From Arthrobacter sp. SW1 (GTDB lineage Bacteria > Actinomycetota > Actinomycetes > Actinomycetales > Micrococcaceae): DNA of 64,000 nucleotides. The translations under genes were made by a program, and so were the position numbers. The number at the start of each line of letters is the position of its first letter. Within the stretch, counting starts at the first letter, position 1. The stretch is from the NCBI RefSeq assembly GCF_001766675.1, contig NZ_MJLT01000045.1, positions 248,001 to 312,000 on the forward strand, given 5' to 3'. This document shows, piece by piece, positions 7,381 through 15,595 of this stretch. The notes beneath the pieces are model-generated. The model saw nothing but the letters and a program-made list of their open reading frames with translations, was not told where the DNA came from and ran no database searches.

Positions 7381-9600
7381 CTATTGGAGGCCGGCGCCCG
7401 GGAGCAGTTCCGTGGCGCCCACGGAGTCGGCCACGAAGGCGTAGTCCCAGGCCCGCTCGCGCCACTGCACGTAGCGGCCGGACGCGCCGCCGTGGCCGCC
7501 GTCCATCTCGATCTTCATGATGATCGGCTCGGAACCCGTGGTGGTTTCGCGGAGCGCCTGCACCCACTTGGCCGGCTCCACGTAGAGCACGCGGGTGTCA
7601 TTGAAGGAGGTCACGGCCGCGATCTTCGGGTAGGCCACGGCCCGGATGTTCTCGTACGGGGTGTAGGACTTCATGTACGCGTAGGCCTCGGGATCCGTGA
7701 TGGGGTTGCCCCACTCCTCCCATTCCAGGGCGGACAGCGGAAGCTCCGGGTCCAGGATGGTGGTCAGCGCGTCCACGAACGGCACCTGGGCCACGACGGC
7801 GGCGTACTTTTCCGGTGCCAGGTTGGCCACGGCGCCCATCAGCAGGCCACCGGCGGAGCCGCCCATGGCCGCGATCCGGCCTGGCGCCACCCAGCCCGAG
7901 GAAGCCAGCCAGTCCGTGGCCGCTACGAAGTCCGTGAAGGTGTTCTTTTTGCTGAGCTTCTTGCCGTCCTCGTACCAGTGCCGGCCGAGCTCGCCGCCGC
8001 CGCGGATGTGCGCGATGACCATGACGATGCCGCGGTCCAGCAGGGACAACCGTGCCACGCCGAAGCCGGGGTCCATGCTGACTTCGTAGGAGCCGTAGCC
8101 GTACACCAGCCCTGCCGCGGTCGAATCCTGCTGTACCGAAGCGTGCCGCAGCACGGAGAGCGGAATCCGCGTGCCGTCGTCGGCGGTGGCCCATTCGCGG
8201 GTGGCGACATAATCCGCGGGGGAGTAGCCGCCCAGCACCGGGCTTTCCTTGCGCAGCAGCAGCTCGCCCTGCGGCTGCTCCGCGGTGGGCAGCACGAAGT
8301 CGTACACGCGGGACGGCGTGAAGTAGGAGGTGTAGCCCATGCGGATCACGGGTGCTTCGTAGTCCGAGCCGGAAACGCCCGCGGTGTAGAGCTCCTCGTC
8401 GAAGGCCGGTTCCACCGCCGCTGCCTGCTGCGGTGTGCCGAGCCCGGCCAGCGGAATCACCTGGACGCGCTCGATGGTGTCCTTGCGGACCGAGACCACC
8501 AGGTGCGTGGCGGTGAGGCCGGCGCCGTTGACGCGCACCTCGTCCGAATGCGCGACGACGGTGCGCCAGTTTTGCTCAGCCAGCGGCTTGGCGAGCTCGG
8601 CCGGGTCCACCAGGGAGACCATCGAGTTGATGGCGTCCTTGTTGTGGGTGAGCAGGATGGTTTCGCGCGGGGTGCCGGAAGCATCCTGCAGGAGGAACGG
8701 TTCGGCCTCGTAGAGCAGGTGCTCGTCGCGGGAAATCACGGTGGACAGGCCGGCGTCGTAATCATCGAAGCGCAGCAGGCGGGTTTCGCTGAACTCGGAG
8801 CAACCGATGCTGAGCACCAGGTGGCGGCGGTCCGAGGAGAGCTCGAAGCCCAGCCACATGGCGACGTCGTCCTCCTGGTACAGGACCTCGTCCTGCTCCA
8901 CCGGAGTCCCCAGCACGTGGGACTTCACCTGGTAGGGCCGCCATGAATCATCCACCACGGTGTAGAACAGCCGTGTGCCGTCGGGCGAGAAAGCCAGGCC
9001 GTAGAAGGCGCCCTCGATCACGTCCGGCAGCAGCTCCCCGGTGAGCAGGTCCTTGAAGCGCACGGTGAAGCGTTCGTCGCCGGCGTTGTCCACGGCGTAG
9101 GCGTAGAGGTTGCCGTCGATGGTCACGGCGGTGCCGCCCACCGAGAAGAACGGCTTGCCTTCGGCTTCCGCGTTGCCGTCCAGCAGGATCTCCTCGCCGG
9201 GGAGCTCCACCCCGGGTTCAACGGCGGGCGGCGTCCAGTCCGTTACGGGGTCTCCGGAATCCTGGGCGCGGACGCGGCACTGGATGCCGTACTCCTTGCC
9301 TTCGACGGAACGGGTGTAGTACCACCAGCCGTCCTTGCGGGCGGGTACGGACAGGTCGGTTTCCTGGGTGCGGCCCTTGATCTCCTGGAAGATGGCCTCG
9401 CGCAGCGGTTCCTGGTGCGCGGTGACGTCTTCCTGGTAGGCGTTTTCCGCCTTCAGGTGCTCCACGACCTCCGGGGATTCCTTCTCCCGCAGCCACTCGT
9501 AGTTGTCCACGAAGACGTCCCCGTGGTGTTCCCGGGTGAACGGGACCTTGCGGGCGACAGGTGGCACGGCCGTGGTGTGCTGCAGCGGAGTCTGGGTCAT
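7381..9600 (-). CDS. ptrB: Oligopeptidase B, S9 family serine peptidase
   Basis: 739 residues. An N-terminal beta-propeller (about 75-420) is followed by an alpha/beta-hydrolase domain with the nucleophile motif GGSAGGLLMGAVAN and, at the C-terminus, the His block DGGHGGASGRY. VIAHIRGGGELGRHWYEDGK is the signature stretch before the nucleophile in prolyl-oligopeptidase-type enzymes. There is no signal peptide, so it acts in the cytoplasm on short peptides, usually after Lys or Arg in this subfamily. It is transcribed away from the palindrome at 7307-7367. Upstream, towards the LCP gene, lies the tandem repeat at 9651-9716. Confidence 0.95.
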   Translation of the reverse strand: MTQTPLQHTTAVPPVARKVPFTREHHGDVFVDNYEWLREKESPEVVEHLKAENAYQEDVTAHQEPLREAIFQEIKGRTQETDLSVPARKDGWWYYTRSVEGKEYGIQCRVRAQDSGDPVTDWTPPAVEPGVELPGEEILLDGNAEAEGKPFFSVGGTAVTIDGNLYAYAVDNAGDERFTVRFKDLLTGELLPDVIEGAFYGLAFSPDGTRLFYTVVDDSWRPYQVKSHVLGTPVEQDEVLYQEDDVAMWLGFELSSDRRHLVLSIGCSEFSETRLLRFDDYDAGLSTVISRDEHLLYEAEPFLLQDASGTPRETILLTHNKDAINSMVSLVDPAELAKPLAEQNWRTVVAHSDEVRVNGAGLTATHLVVSVRKDTIERVQVIPLAGLGTPQQAAAVEPAFDEELYTAGVSGSDYEAPVIRMGYTSYFTPSRVYDFVLPTAEQPQGELLLRKESPVLGGYSPADYVATREWATADDGTRIPLSVLRHASVQQDSTAAGLVYGYGSYEVSMDPGFGVARLSLLDRGIVMVIAHIRGGGELGRHWYEDGKKLSKKNTFTDFVAATDWLASSGWVAPGRIAAMGGSAGGLLMGAVANLAPEKYAAVVAQVPFVDALTTILDPELPLSALEWEEWGNPITDPEAYAYMKSYTPYENIRAVAYPKIAAVTSFNDTRVLYVEPAKWVQALRETTTGSEPIIMKIEMDGGHGGASGRYVQWRERAWDYAFVADSVGATELLPGAGLQ

Positions 9601-9650
9601 GGACTCAATATATAGAGCGCCACCGGCAATGCAGCGGGGCGTTCGCTACG

Positions 9651-9716
9651 GGGGAAGCCAGCTCCTTGGGGAAGCCAGCTACCGCGGGACGCGGCTCCTT
9701 GGGGACGCGGCTACTT
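9651..9716. repeat. Four-unit imperfect tandem repeat
   Basis: Four units of 15-18 bases follow each other: GGGGAAGCCAGCTCCTT (9651-9667), a close copy ending ACCGC (9668-9685), GGGACGCGGCTCCTT (9686-9700) and GGGGACGCGGCTACTT (9701-9716). They alternate between an AAGCCAGCT and an ACGCGGCT core. The last unit contains the stop codon of the LCP gene. The array fills most of the gap upstream of ptrB. Confidence 0.75.
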
Positions 9717-10775
9717 GGGAAGCTGGCCCAGGCGGTCCTTGGCGAGGGCGTCGGCCACCTGGGCGATCCCGTTGTAGTCCGGCAGCACGATCGACTGTCC
9801 GTCGCCCGAAACGCCGGTGCCCGCCGTCGGGAGCGTCATGAAGGAGGCCGAGCGCGCATCGATGTCCCGCAGCGCGTACGCCAGGCCCGCCAGCTTCATG
9901 ACGCCCAGGCCGTTGTCCATGATCAGCCGCGGTGCCACCTTCGTGGCGAAAGCGAGGGTCTTGCCGGCGTCCTTGAGGACCCCGGAACTCTGCATCTTGG
10001 ACATCACCGCGCGGATGAACTCCTGCTGGTTGCGCACCCGCTGGTAGTCGCCGTCGGAGAAGGCGTAGCGCTCGCGGACGAATTCCAGGGCCTGCTGGCC
10101 GTTGAGCCGGTTCACTCCTTGGCGGAAGGAATGCCGGCTGTCGTGCGTGGAGGTGAACGGTGCGGACACGTTGACCTCGATGCCGCCCAGGCCGTCCACG
10201 ATGGCGCGGAAGTTGTCGAAGTCCACCATCACGGTGTGGTGGATGCGGGTGTGCAGGAGGTTGCCGATGGTCCTGGCCACGAGTGCCGTGCCGCCGATCT
10301 CCAGGCTCGCGTTGATCTTGGAGCCGCCGTAGCCGGGAATGTCCACCCAGAGGTCGCGCATGATCGAGATGCCGTAGACCTTCTTCCGGTCCGCCGGGAT
10401 GTGCATCAGCATGAGTGTGTCCGCCCGGTGGTCCACCCGGCTGCCGCTTTTGGCCGCCTGTTTGGTGGCTTCCTTGGCGTTGCCGCGGATGTCGCTGCCG
10501 ATCACCAGGACATTGACCGGACCCGCCGGGAGCCCGGGCAGTGCGAGCGGCGCTTCCGGCCGCTCCGCTTTGAGGAGCGGACCGGCCGTGGCGGTGATGC
10601 TGTTGTCAACAGGGGCCGACGACGGCGCGGCAGCAGGCGGGGCCGGCCGGTTCACGCTCACGAGGATTCCGGTGGTCACCGTCCCGAGGACCAGCATCGC
10701 AGCCACTGCGGCGACGATGGCCCGGCGGCCGTGCAGGAAGGTTTTCAGGAACTCGGCGCTGAACCATTTCTCCAT
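9711..10775 (-). CDS. LytR-CpsA-Psr (LCP) family cell-wall polymer ligase
   Basis: 354 residues. A short cytoplasmic N-terminus and one membrane segment (about residues 19-40) precede an extracytoplasmic LCP domain (about 85-340). LCP signatures include VNVLVIGSDIRG, RADTLMLMHIPADRKKVYGI and SIMRDLWVDIPGYG, with the Arg and Asp residues that bind the polyprenyl pyrophosphate head group. Enzymes of this family move glycopolymers from undecaprenyl carrier to peptidoglycan. It closely resembles the LCP half of the fusion protein at 46424-48574 (shared DTLML-HIPADRKKV and FVRER-AF-DGDYQRVRNQQ blocks). Older annotations call such genes transcriptional attenuators; the membrane topology argues against that. 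Confidence 0.93.
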   Translation of the reverse strand: MEKWFSAEFLKTFLHGRRAIVAAVAAMLVLGTVTTGILVSVNRPAPPAAAPSSAPVDNSITATAGPLLKAERPEAPLALPGLPAGPVNVLVIGSDIRGNAKEATKQAAKSGSRVDHRADTLMLMHIPADRKKVYGISIMRDLWVDIPGYGGSKINASLEIGGTALVARTIGNLLHTRIHHTVMVDFDNFRAIVDGLGGIEVNVSAPFTSTHDSRHSFRQGVNRLNGQQALEFVRERYAFSDGDYQRVRNQQEFIRAVMSKMQSSGVLKDAGKTLAFATKVAPRLIMDNGLGVMKLAGLAYALRDIDARSASFMTLPTAGTGVSGDGQSIVLPDYNGIAQVADALAKDRLGQLPK

Positions 10776-10843
10776 AACCGGAAACTACCACCGGCACCCG
10801 GCGAAAGTGACGTGTCCCACAATTGCAATTCGGGAACGGTGGA

Positions 10844-12541
10844 TCAGCGCTCCGGCGTCAGGGTCTTCCGGTAGAGCACCGCACCGTTGGTGTTGCGCAG
10901 GCTGACGTTGAAGGTGCCGTCCGTGCCGAGTTCCACGTGGCCGAAGTACTGGTTTTCGCCGTCGCGCGGGGATTCGTTGGCGAAACGGCCGGCCTTGGAG
11001 AAGACCACCTCCGGGCCGAAGGTGGCGTCCATGGCGTTCGGGCCGAAGGAGCCGGCGTTAATGGGACCGGCCACGAATTCCCAGAAGGGATCGAAGTCGG
11101 TGAAGGCTGCGCGCTCGGGGGAGTAGTGGTGCGCGGCGCAGTAGTGCACATCGGCGGTCAGCCACACGGTGTTCCTCACGCCGTGCCGCTTGAAGGCGCT
11201 GAGTACGGCGGCGAGCTCCAGCTCGCGGCCCAGCGGGGCGCCGTCCTCCCGGTTGGCCAGGCTTTCCTGGTTCACCGGCCCGTCCGGAACGATGATTCCC
11301 AAGGGCAGGTCGGCCGCGATGACCTTCCAGGTGGCCTTGGATGTGCGGACTTCGCGGATCAGCCAGTCCACCTGCTCCTGGCCCAGGAGGCTGGTGGCGT
11401 AGGGTTCCTTGCCGTCCGTGTTGGGCGACTTGAAGGTGCGCATGTCCAGGCAGAAGACGTCCAGCTGCGGGCCGCGGGAAATCTTCCGGTAGATGCGCGC
11501 GGGCTGGTAGCTGCCGCCGTCGTCGAACGTTCCCGGGCGCCACAGGGCGGCACTGTCCGCGATCGGCATGTTTTCCTGCCACGCCTGCCGGCCGCGCGCG
11601 GCCAGCACGTTGACGTTCCGCTCGGTGTAGCGGGCGTCGTCGATGATCTGCCCGGGGTACCAGTTGTTGTGGGTTTCGTGGTCATCCCACTGGGCGAACA
11701 CCGGGACGTCGGCGAACATGGCGCGCATGTTGGCGTCCATGGAGTTGTAGCGGTGCCGGCCGCGGAATTCCTTGAGGGTTTCGGCCACTTTGGAGACTTC
11801 CTCCGTGACGATGTTCCGCCAGATCTGCCCGTCCTTTTCCGTGACGGTGGCGGCGATGGGGCCGTCCGCGTAGATGGTGTCGCCGGAGTGGATGAAGAAG
11901 TCCGGGCGGGTTTCGTGCATGGCCCGGTAGCCGCGCATGCCGCCGATCTCTTCGTTGATTCCCCAGCCCTGGCCGGCGGTGTCGCCGGTCCAGACGAAGC
12001 TTTGCGGGGCCGACGACGGCGCGTTGCCGCCATGGCGGCCAGTGGTTCCGTTGCCCGGTGCGGTTCCGGGGGCCGTGCGGAAGGTGCCCTGTTGCGTTTC
12101 GCTGAGGGCGCCGCCGTCGTCCTCGAAGCCGAGGGTGTAGGCGAAGCGGGTGCCGGCCGGCAGGCGGTCGGCGTGGATCTTGGCGGTGAAGTCGCTGGCC
12201 TCGGTGGCCCACTGCCCGCGCAGCACGCGCCGGAAGGCGTGGCGCCCGCGCAGGATGTTGCCGGCGTCGTCCACGGCGTGCAGGACGGCGGTGATCCGGC
12301 CCTGGCCGGAGGCGCGGGACCACAGTACGGCCGAGGACGAGGTGACGTCCCCGCTGGCGATGCCGCTGGGAAGCGTGAGGCGCTTGCGGAGCAGCGCAAT
12401 GGAGGAGGGCGCAATGGAGGAAGGTGCGACTGCGGACGGTGCGGCCTGCGCGGCAGCGGCGCCCGCCGCTGCGGTTCCGCCTGCGACGGTGAGGGCGGCC
12501 AGGGAGCTCTTGAGCAGCGTGCGGCGCGGGAAATCAGTCAT
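10844..12541 (-). CDS. phoD: PhoD-type alkaline phosphatase/phosphodiesterase, Tat-exported
   Basis: 565 residues. The N-terminus MTDFPRRTLLKSS with an Ala-rich hydrophobic stretch to about residue 34 is a Tat signal. The mature part has the PhoD N-terminal domain (LPSGIASGDVTSSSAVLWSRA) and the metallophosphatase domain with FVWTGDTAGQGWG, FIHSGDTIYADGP, AQWDDHETHNNWYPGQ and VWLTADVHYCAAHHY, which carry the metal-binding Asp, Asn and His residues. It should release phosphate from organic esters outside the membrane. I see no Pho-box-like repeats immediately upstream, unlike phoX at the right edge. It is divergent from paaA. Confidence 0.93.
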   Translation of the reverse strand: MTDFPRRTLLKSSLAALTVAGGTAAAGAAAAQAAPSAVAPSSIAPSSIALLRKRLTLPSGIASGDVTSSSAVLWSRASGQGRITAVLHAVDDAGNILRGRHAFRRVLRGQWATEASDFTAKIHADRLPAGTRFAYTLGFEDDGGALSETQQGTFRTAPGTAPGNGTTGRHGGNAPSSAPQSFVWTGDTAGQGWGINEEIGGMRGYRAMHETRPDFFIHSGDTIYADGPIAATVTEKDGQIWRNIVTEEVSKVAETLKEFRGRHRYNSMDANMRAMFADVPVFAQWDDHETHNNWYPGQIIDDARYTERNVNVLAARGRQAWQENMPIADSAALWRPGTFDDGGSYQPARIYRKISRGPQLDVFCLDMRTFKSPNTDGKEPYATSLLGQEQVDWLIREVRTSKATWKVIAADLPLGIIVPDGPVNQESLANREDGAPLGRELELAAVLSAFKRHGVRNTVWLTADVHYCAAHHYSPERAAFTDFDPFWEFVAGPINAGSFGPNAMDATFGPEVVFSKAGRFANESPRDGENQYFGHVELGTDGTFNVSLRNTNGAVLYRKTLTPER

Positions 12542-12593
12542 GTGGCCACTCTGGCGGGTGCCGATTAACGGGGAGTGAGTCCGGGGTTAATGC

Positions 12594-12642
12594 TTGACGG
12601 TGCGCGGGCCTTCCGCATATTCTGAACGAACGGTCGGTAAAT
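12594..12642 (+). promoter_or_regulatory. paaA promoter with TetR-type operator
   Basis: TTGACG (12594-12599) is followed after 16-18 bases by an A/T-rich -10 region (CATATTCT, 12616-12623). The segment 12621-12642, overlapping the -10 and start site, matches the operator before paaI at 17 of 22 positions when both are read in the same orientation relative to their gene; the shared core is TTTACCGAnnGTTCnTT on the minus strand. It also agrees at most fixed positions with the PaaR motif I recall for Corynebacterium. AGGAG at 12647-12651 follows directly. Confidence 0.75.
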
Positions 12643-12656
12643 ATATAGGAGCAACC

Positions 12657-13670
12657 ATGGCATCGCAGAAGCTGCAGTCTGTGCCCGGATCACCCTCGGG
12701 AGAAACCGCGCTGTCCCCTGAAGAGCAGGAACGGGAGCGCGCCGGCCAGGCGTACTTTGACCGCATCATCGCCGAGGACTCGCGCATCGAACCCCGCGAC
12801 TGGATGCCGGAGGCCTACCGCAGGACCCTGCTGCGCCAGGTATCCCAGCACGCGCATTCGGAGATCATCGGCATGCAGCCCGAAGCCAACTGGATCACCC
12901 GCGCGCCGAGCCTGAAGCGCAAGGCCATCCTCATGGCCAAGGTGCAGGACGAAGCCGGCCACGGGCTCTACCTCTACTCCGCCGCCGAAACCCTGGGCCA
13001 GAGCCGCGACAAGATGATGCAGGACCTGATCGACGGCAAAGCCCGATACTCCTCGATCTTCAACTACCCGGCGGTCTCGTGGGCGGACATGGGCGCCATC
13101 GGCTGGCTGGTGGACGGTGCCGCGATCTGCAACCAGGTCCCCCTCTGCCGGGCCTCCTACGGACCCTACGGACGCGCCATGGTGCGCATCTGCAAGGAAG
13201 AGTCCTTCCACCAGCGCCAGGGCTTCGAAATCCTGCTTGAACTGTCCAATGGAACCCCCGCCCAGAAGCAGATGGCCCAGGATGCCGTGAACCGCTGGTA
13301 CGCCCCGGCCCTGATGATGTTCGGCCCGCCGGATGACGACTCCCCCAACTCCAAGCAGTCCATGGCCTGGAACATCAAGCGCTTCAGCAACGATGAACTC
13401 CGCAGCCGCTTCGTCGGCATGATGGTCGAACAGGTCAAGGTCCTTGGCCTTACCCTTCCTGACCCGGACATCCGCTTCAACGAAGAAACGAAGAAGTGGG
13501 AACACGGCCCGCTGGACTGGAACGAATTCAAGGATGTCCTTGCCGGCAAGGGCCCCTGCAATGCGCAGCGCATGGAACGCCGCCGCCAGGCACACGAAGA
13601 CGGTGCCTGGGTCCGCGAAGCCGCCGCTGCCTACGCCGCCAAGCAAGCACAGAAGGAGCACGCAGCATGA
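12657..13670 (+). CDS. paaA: Phenylacetyl-CoA epoxidase subunit A (catalytic)
   Basis: 337 residues from the ATG at 12657, chosen for AGGAG 5 bases upstream; the reading frame is open further upstream, but that would put the promoter inside the gene. PaaA is the di-iron oxygenase subunit that epoxidises the ring of phenylacetyl-CoA. The two carboxylate-His ligand pairs are visible in [20 protein letters not shown] and [20 protein letters not shown]. The N-terminal ~30 residues ([20 protein letters not shown]) extend beyond the E. coli protein. The stop overlaps the paaB start as ATGA. Confidence 0.97.
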   Translation: MASQKLQSVPGSPSGETALSPEEQERERAGQAYFDRIIAEDSRIEPRDWMPEAYRRTLLRQVSQHAHSEIIGMQPEANWITRAPSLKRKAILMAKVQDEAGHGLYLYSAAETLGQSRDKMMQDLIDGKARYSSIFNYPAVSWADMGAIGWLVDGAAICNQVPLCRASYGPYGRAMVRICKEESFHQRQGFEILLELSNGTPAQKQMAQDAVNRWYAPALMMFGPPDDDSPNSKQSMAWNIKRFSNDELRSRFVGMMVEQVKVLGLTLPDPDIRFNEETKKWEHGPLDWNEFKDVLAGKGPCNAQRMERRRQAHEDGAWVREAAAAYAAKQAQKEHAA

Positions 13671-14068
13671 GCAACGAAACCCCAACCTCGCCGGTGGTCG
13701 AGCCTGTCTCGCCGGTGGTCGAGCCTGTCGAGACCGGGGTTTCGACAAGCTCAACCACCGACAGCTCAACCACCGGGACCCCGGCTGAAACCCCCTGGTC
13801 CCTCTGGGAAGTGTTCGTCCGCTCCAGCCGCGGCCTGTCCCACGTGCACGCAGGATCCCTGCACGCGCCGGACGCCACCATGGCACTTCGCAATGCCCGC
13901 GACCTCTACACCCGCCGGAACGAAGGCGTCTCCATCTGGGTGGTGCCGGCCGAGGCGATCTCCTCCAGCGACCCCGATTCCAAGGGCTCCTTCTTCGAAT
14001 CCCCGCAGGGCAAGGACTACCGCCATGCCACGTACTACACCAAGAGCGAAGGCGTGAAGCACCTGTGA
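13667..14068 (+). CDS. paaB: Phenylacetyl-CoA epoxidase subunit B, with a repeat-derived N-terminal insert
   Basis: 133 residues, against about 95 for E. coli PaaB. Residues from about 43 on ([40 protein letters not shown], then WVVPAEAI) are the normal subunit, which bridges the PaaAC heterodimers in the epoxidase. Residues 8-37 are a low-complexity segment (SPVVEPV twice, then [16 protein letters not shown]) encoded by the palindromic element at 13692-13775. The frame is kept, so the subunit should still be made. It starts in a 4-base ATGA overlap with paaA and ends in a GTGA overlap with paaC. Confidence 0.95.
   Translation: MSNETPTSPVVEPVSPVVEPVETGVSTSSTTDSSTTGTPAETPWSLWEVFVRSSRGLSHVHAGSLHAPDATMALRNARDLYTRRNEGVSIWVVPAEAISSSDPDSKGSFFESPQGKDYRHATYYTKSEGVKHL
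13692..13775. repeat. In-frame palindromic element inside paaB
   Basis: Arms of 19 bases at 13713-13731 (CGGTGGTCGAGCCTGTCGA) and 13742-13760 (TCGACAAGCTCAACCACCG) pair at 17 positions, with the other two being G-U pairs in RNA; the loop is GACCGGGGTT. The left arm is preceded by a near-complete extra copy (13692-13708, period 21) and the right arm is followed by a partial copy (13763-13775, period 15). Both periods are multiples of three. I recall this sequence as a common intergenic palindrome in Arthrobacter genomes; that is from memory. Confidence 0.88.
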
Positions 14069-15003
14069 CAAGCGAACACACAACAGACTTCGCGATCGAA
14101 GGCCACGGCGACATTTCCGTGGGCGTCAGCGGTGCCGGAGCCTCCGGCGACGGTTCGGCCAGCGCCACCCGCATCACGCCCGGCAACGCCCTCCGCCCGG
14201 AGGACATCGCCCTCGAGGTCCGTCGCGGCACCGCCAAACCCTCCGGGGATGTGGCCGAGTACGCGCTGCGCCTGGGCGACGACGCCCTGATCCTGGCACA
14301 GCGCCTGGGCCACTGGATTTCCCGTGCGCCCGAGCTTGAAGAAGACATCGCCCTGGGCAATATTGCCCTGGACCAGCTGGGCCATGCCCGTTCCTTCCTG
14401 ACGTATGCCGGCGCGCACTGGGACAAGAGCGAAGACGATCTTGCCTACTTCCGCCGTGAACCCGAATTCCGTTCGGCGCACCTGTTCGAGCAGCCCAATG
14501 GGGACTTCGCCGTGACGATTGCCCGGCAGTTCATCGTGAGCTACTACCAGTTCGAGCTCTACAAGCGCCTGCTGGACTCCACCGATGCCACCATCGCCGC
14601 CATCTCCGCCAAGGCCCTGAAGGAAGTGGACTACCACCGCGACCACAGCGCCCAGTGGGTGCTGCGCCTGGCCGGCGGCACCGAGGAATCCCGCCGCCGC
14701 ATCATCCGGGGTTTCAAACTGCTCTGGCCCTACGTCGAAGAACTCTTCGAGGACGACGAGCTCACCGCGCGCCTCGCCGAAGCAGGAGCCGGGGTGCAGC
14801 CCTCCACCCTGCGCGAGGACTTCGACCGGCTCACCGGCGAGGTGCTGGCCGAAGCCGGACTCGACGCCGTCAACGACCTCGGCCTGGACCGCATCCCGCA
14901 GTCCCTGGGCGGCGGCCGTCGGGGCAAGCACTCTGAACACCTCGGCTACCTCCTCGCCGAAATGCAGGTGCTGGCCCGCGAACACCCCGGAGCAAGCTGG
15001 TGA
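14065..15003 (+). CDS. paaC: Phenylacetyl-CoA epoxidase subunit C
   Basis: 312 residues, GTG start overlapping the paaB stop. PaaC is the ferritin-like structural partner of PaaA that lacks a working iron centre. The family region starts near residue 68 (AEYALRLGDDALILAQRLGH) and includes LEEDIALGNIALDQLGHARS, FREPEF-like YFRREPEF and LKEVDYHRDHSAQWVLRLAG. The first ~65 residues (Gly/Ser/Ala-rich, then ALRPEDIALEVRRGTAKPSG) are an extension relative to E. coli. The end overlaps the paaD start as GTGA. Confidence 0.95.
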   Translation: MTSEHTTDFAIEGHGDISVGVSGAGASGDGSASATRITPGNALRPEDIALEVRRGTAKPSGDVAEYALRLGDDALILAQRLGHWISRAPELEEDIALGNIALDQLGHARSFLTYAGAHWDKSEDDLAYFRREPEFRSAHLFEQPNGDFAVTIARQFIVSYYQFELYKRLLDSTDATIAAISAKALKEVDYHRDHSAQWVLRLAGGTEESRRRIIRGFKLLWPYVEELFEDDELTARLAEAGAGVQPSTLREDFDRLTGEVLAEAGLDAVNDLGLDRIPQSLGGGRRGKHSEHLGYLLAEMQVLAREHPGASW

Positions 15004-15578
15004 CCAGCGTGGAAACCGCCGCTGCCGCACCCGCCGGGCGCACCGCCGTCGAGCAGCAAGCCTGGGAGCTCGCCGCCACGGTGTGCGACCCGGAAATCCC
15101 GGTGCTCACCATCGAGGACCTCGGGATCCTGCGCGCGGTGCGCGTTCTGGACGGCGGTGTTTCCGACAGCGGCGCTCCCGACGACGGCGGGTCCCGTCCC
15201 GCCGTCGAGGTCACCATCACGCCCACTTACTCTGGCTGCCCGGCGATGGACGCCATCAGCGACGACCTCAAGGCCGCCTTCGCGAAGGCCGGCTACGCGG
15301 ACGTCCGCGTGAACCTGGTGCTGGCGCCGGCCTGGACCACGGACTGGATGAGCGAATCCGGAAAGGCGAAGCTGCAGGAATACGGCATCGCGCCGCCGTC
15401 GGGCCATTCCCGGGCGGGCGGGCATTCCGGGCCCGTCCGGCTGAGCCTCGCGGTGAAATGCCCGCAGTGCTCCTCGCTGAATACCAAGGAACTGACCCGC
15501 TTCGGCTCCACCTCCTGCAAGGCCCTGTACGTCTGCCAGGACTGCAAGGAACCGTTCGACTACTTCAAAGTGCTGTAA
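15000..15578 (+). CDS. paaD: PaaD, iron-sulfur/metal-centre assembly factor for the epoxidase
   Basis: 192 residues, GTG start overlapping the paaC stop. The N-terminal MIP18/DUF59 domain has DPEIPVLTIEDLGILRAVRV and PTYSGCPAMDAI, with the conserved Cys. The C-terminus holds a zinc-ribbon-like pair of CxxC motifs, KCPQCSSLNTKELTRFGSTS and YVCQDCKEPFDYF. PaaD is needed for epoxidase maturation, probably in building the cluster of PaaE or the di-iron site. A Gly/Ser/Asp-rich stretch (about residues 51-63) interrupts the DUF59 domain compared with E. coli. Confidence 0.93.
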   Translation: MTSVETAAAAPAGRTAVEQQAWELAATVCDPEIPVLTIEDLGILRAVRVLDGGVSDSGAPDDGGSRPAVEVTITPTYSGCPAMDAISDDLKAAFAKAGYADVRVNLVLAPAWTTDWMSESGKAKLQEYGIAPPSGHSRAGGHSGPVRLSLAVKCPQCSSLNTKELTRFGSTSCKALYVCQDCKEPFDYFKVL

Positions 15579-15595
15579 AGGAAAAAGGTAGCCAG

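Noticed and set aside
10823..12568. Long open frame antisense to the PhoD-like gene
   Set aside because: No family motif, biased Gly/Ala/Val composition, and the other strand has a complete Tat-exported phosphatase.
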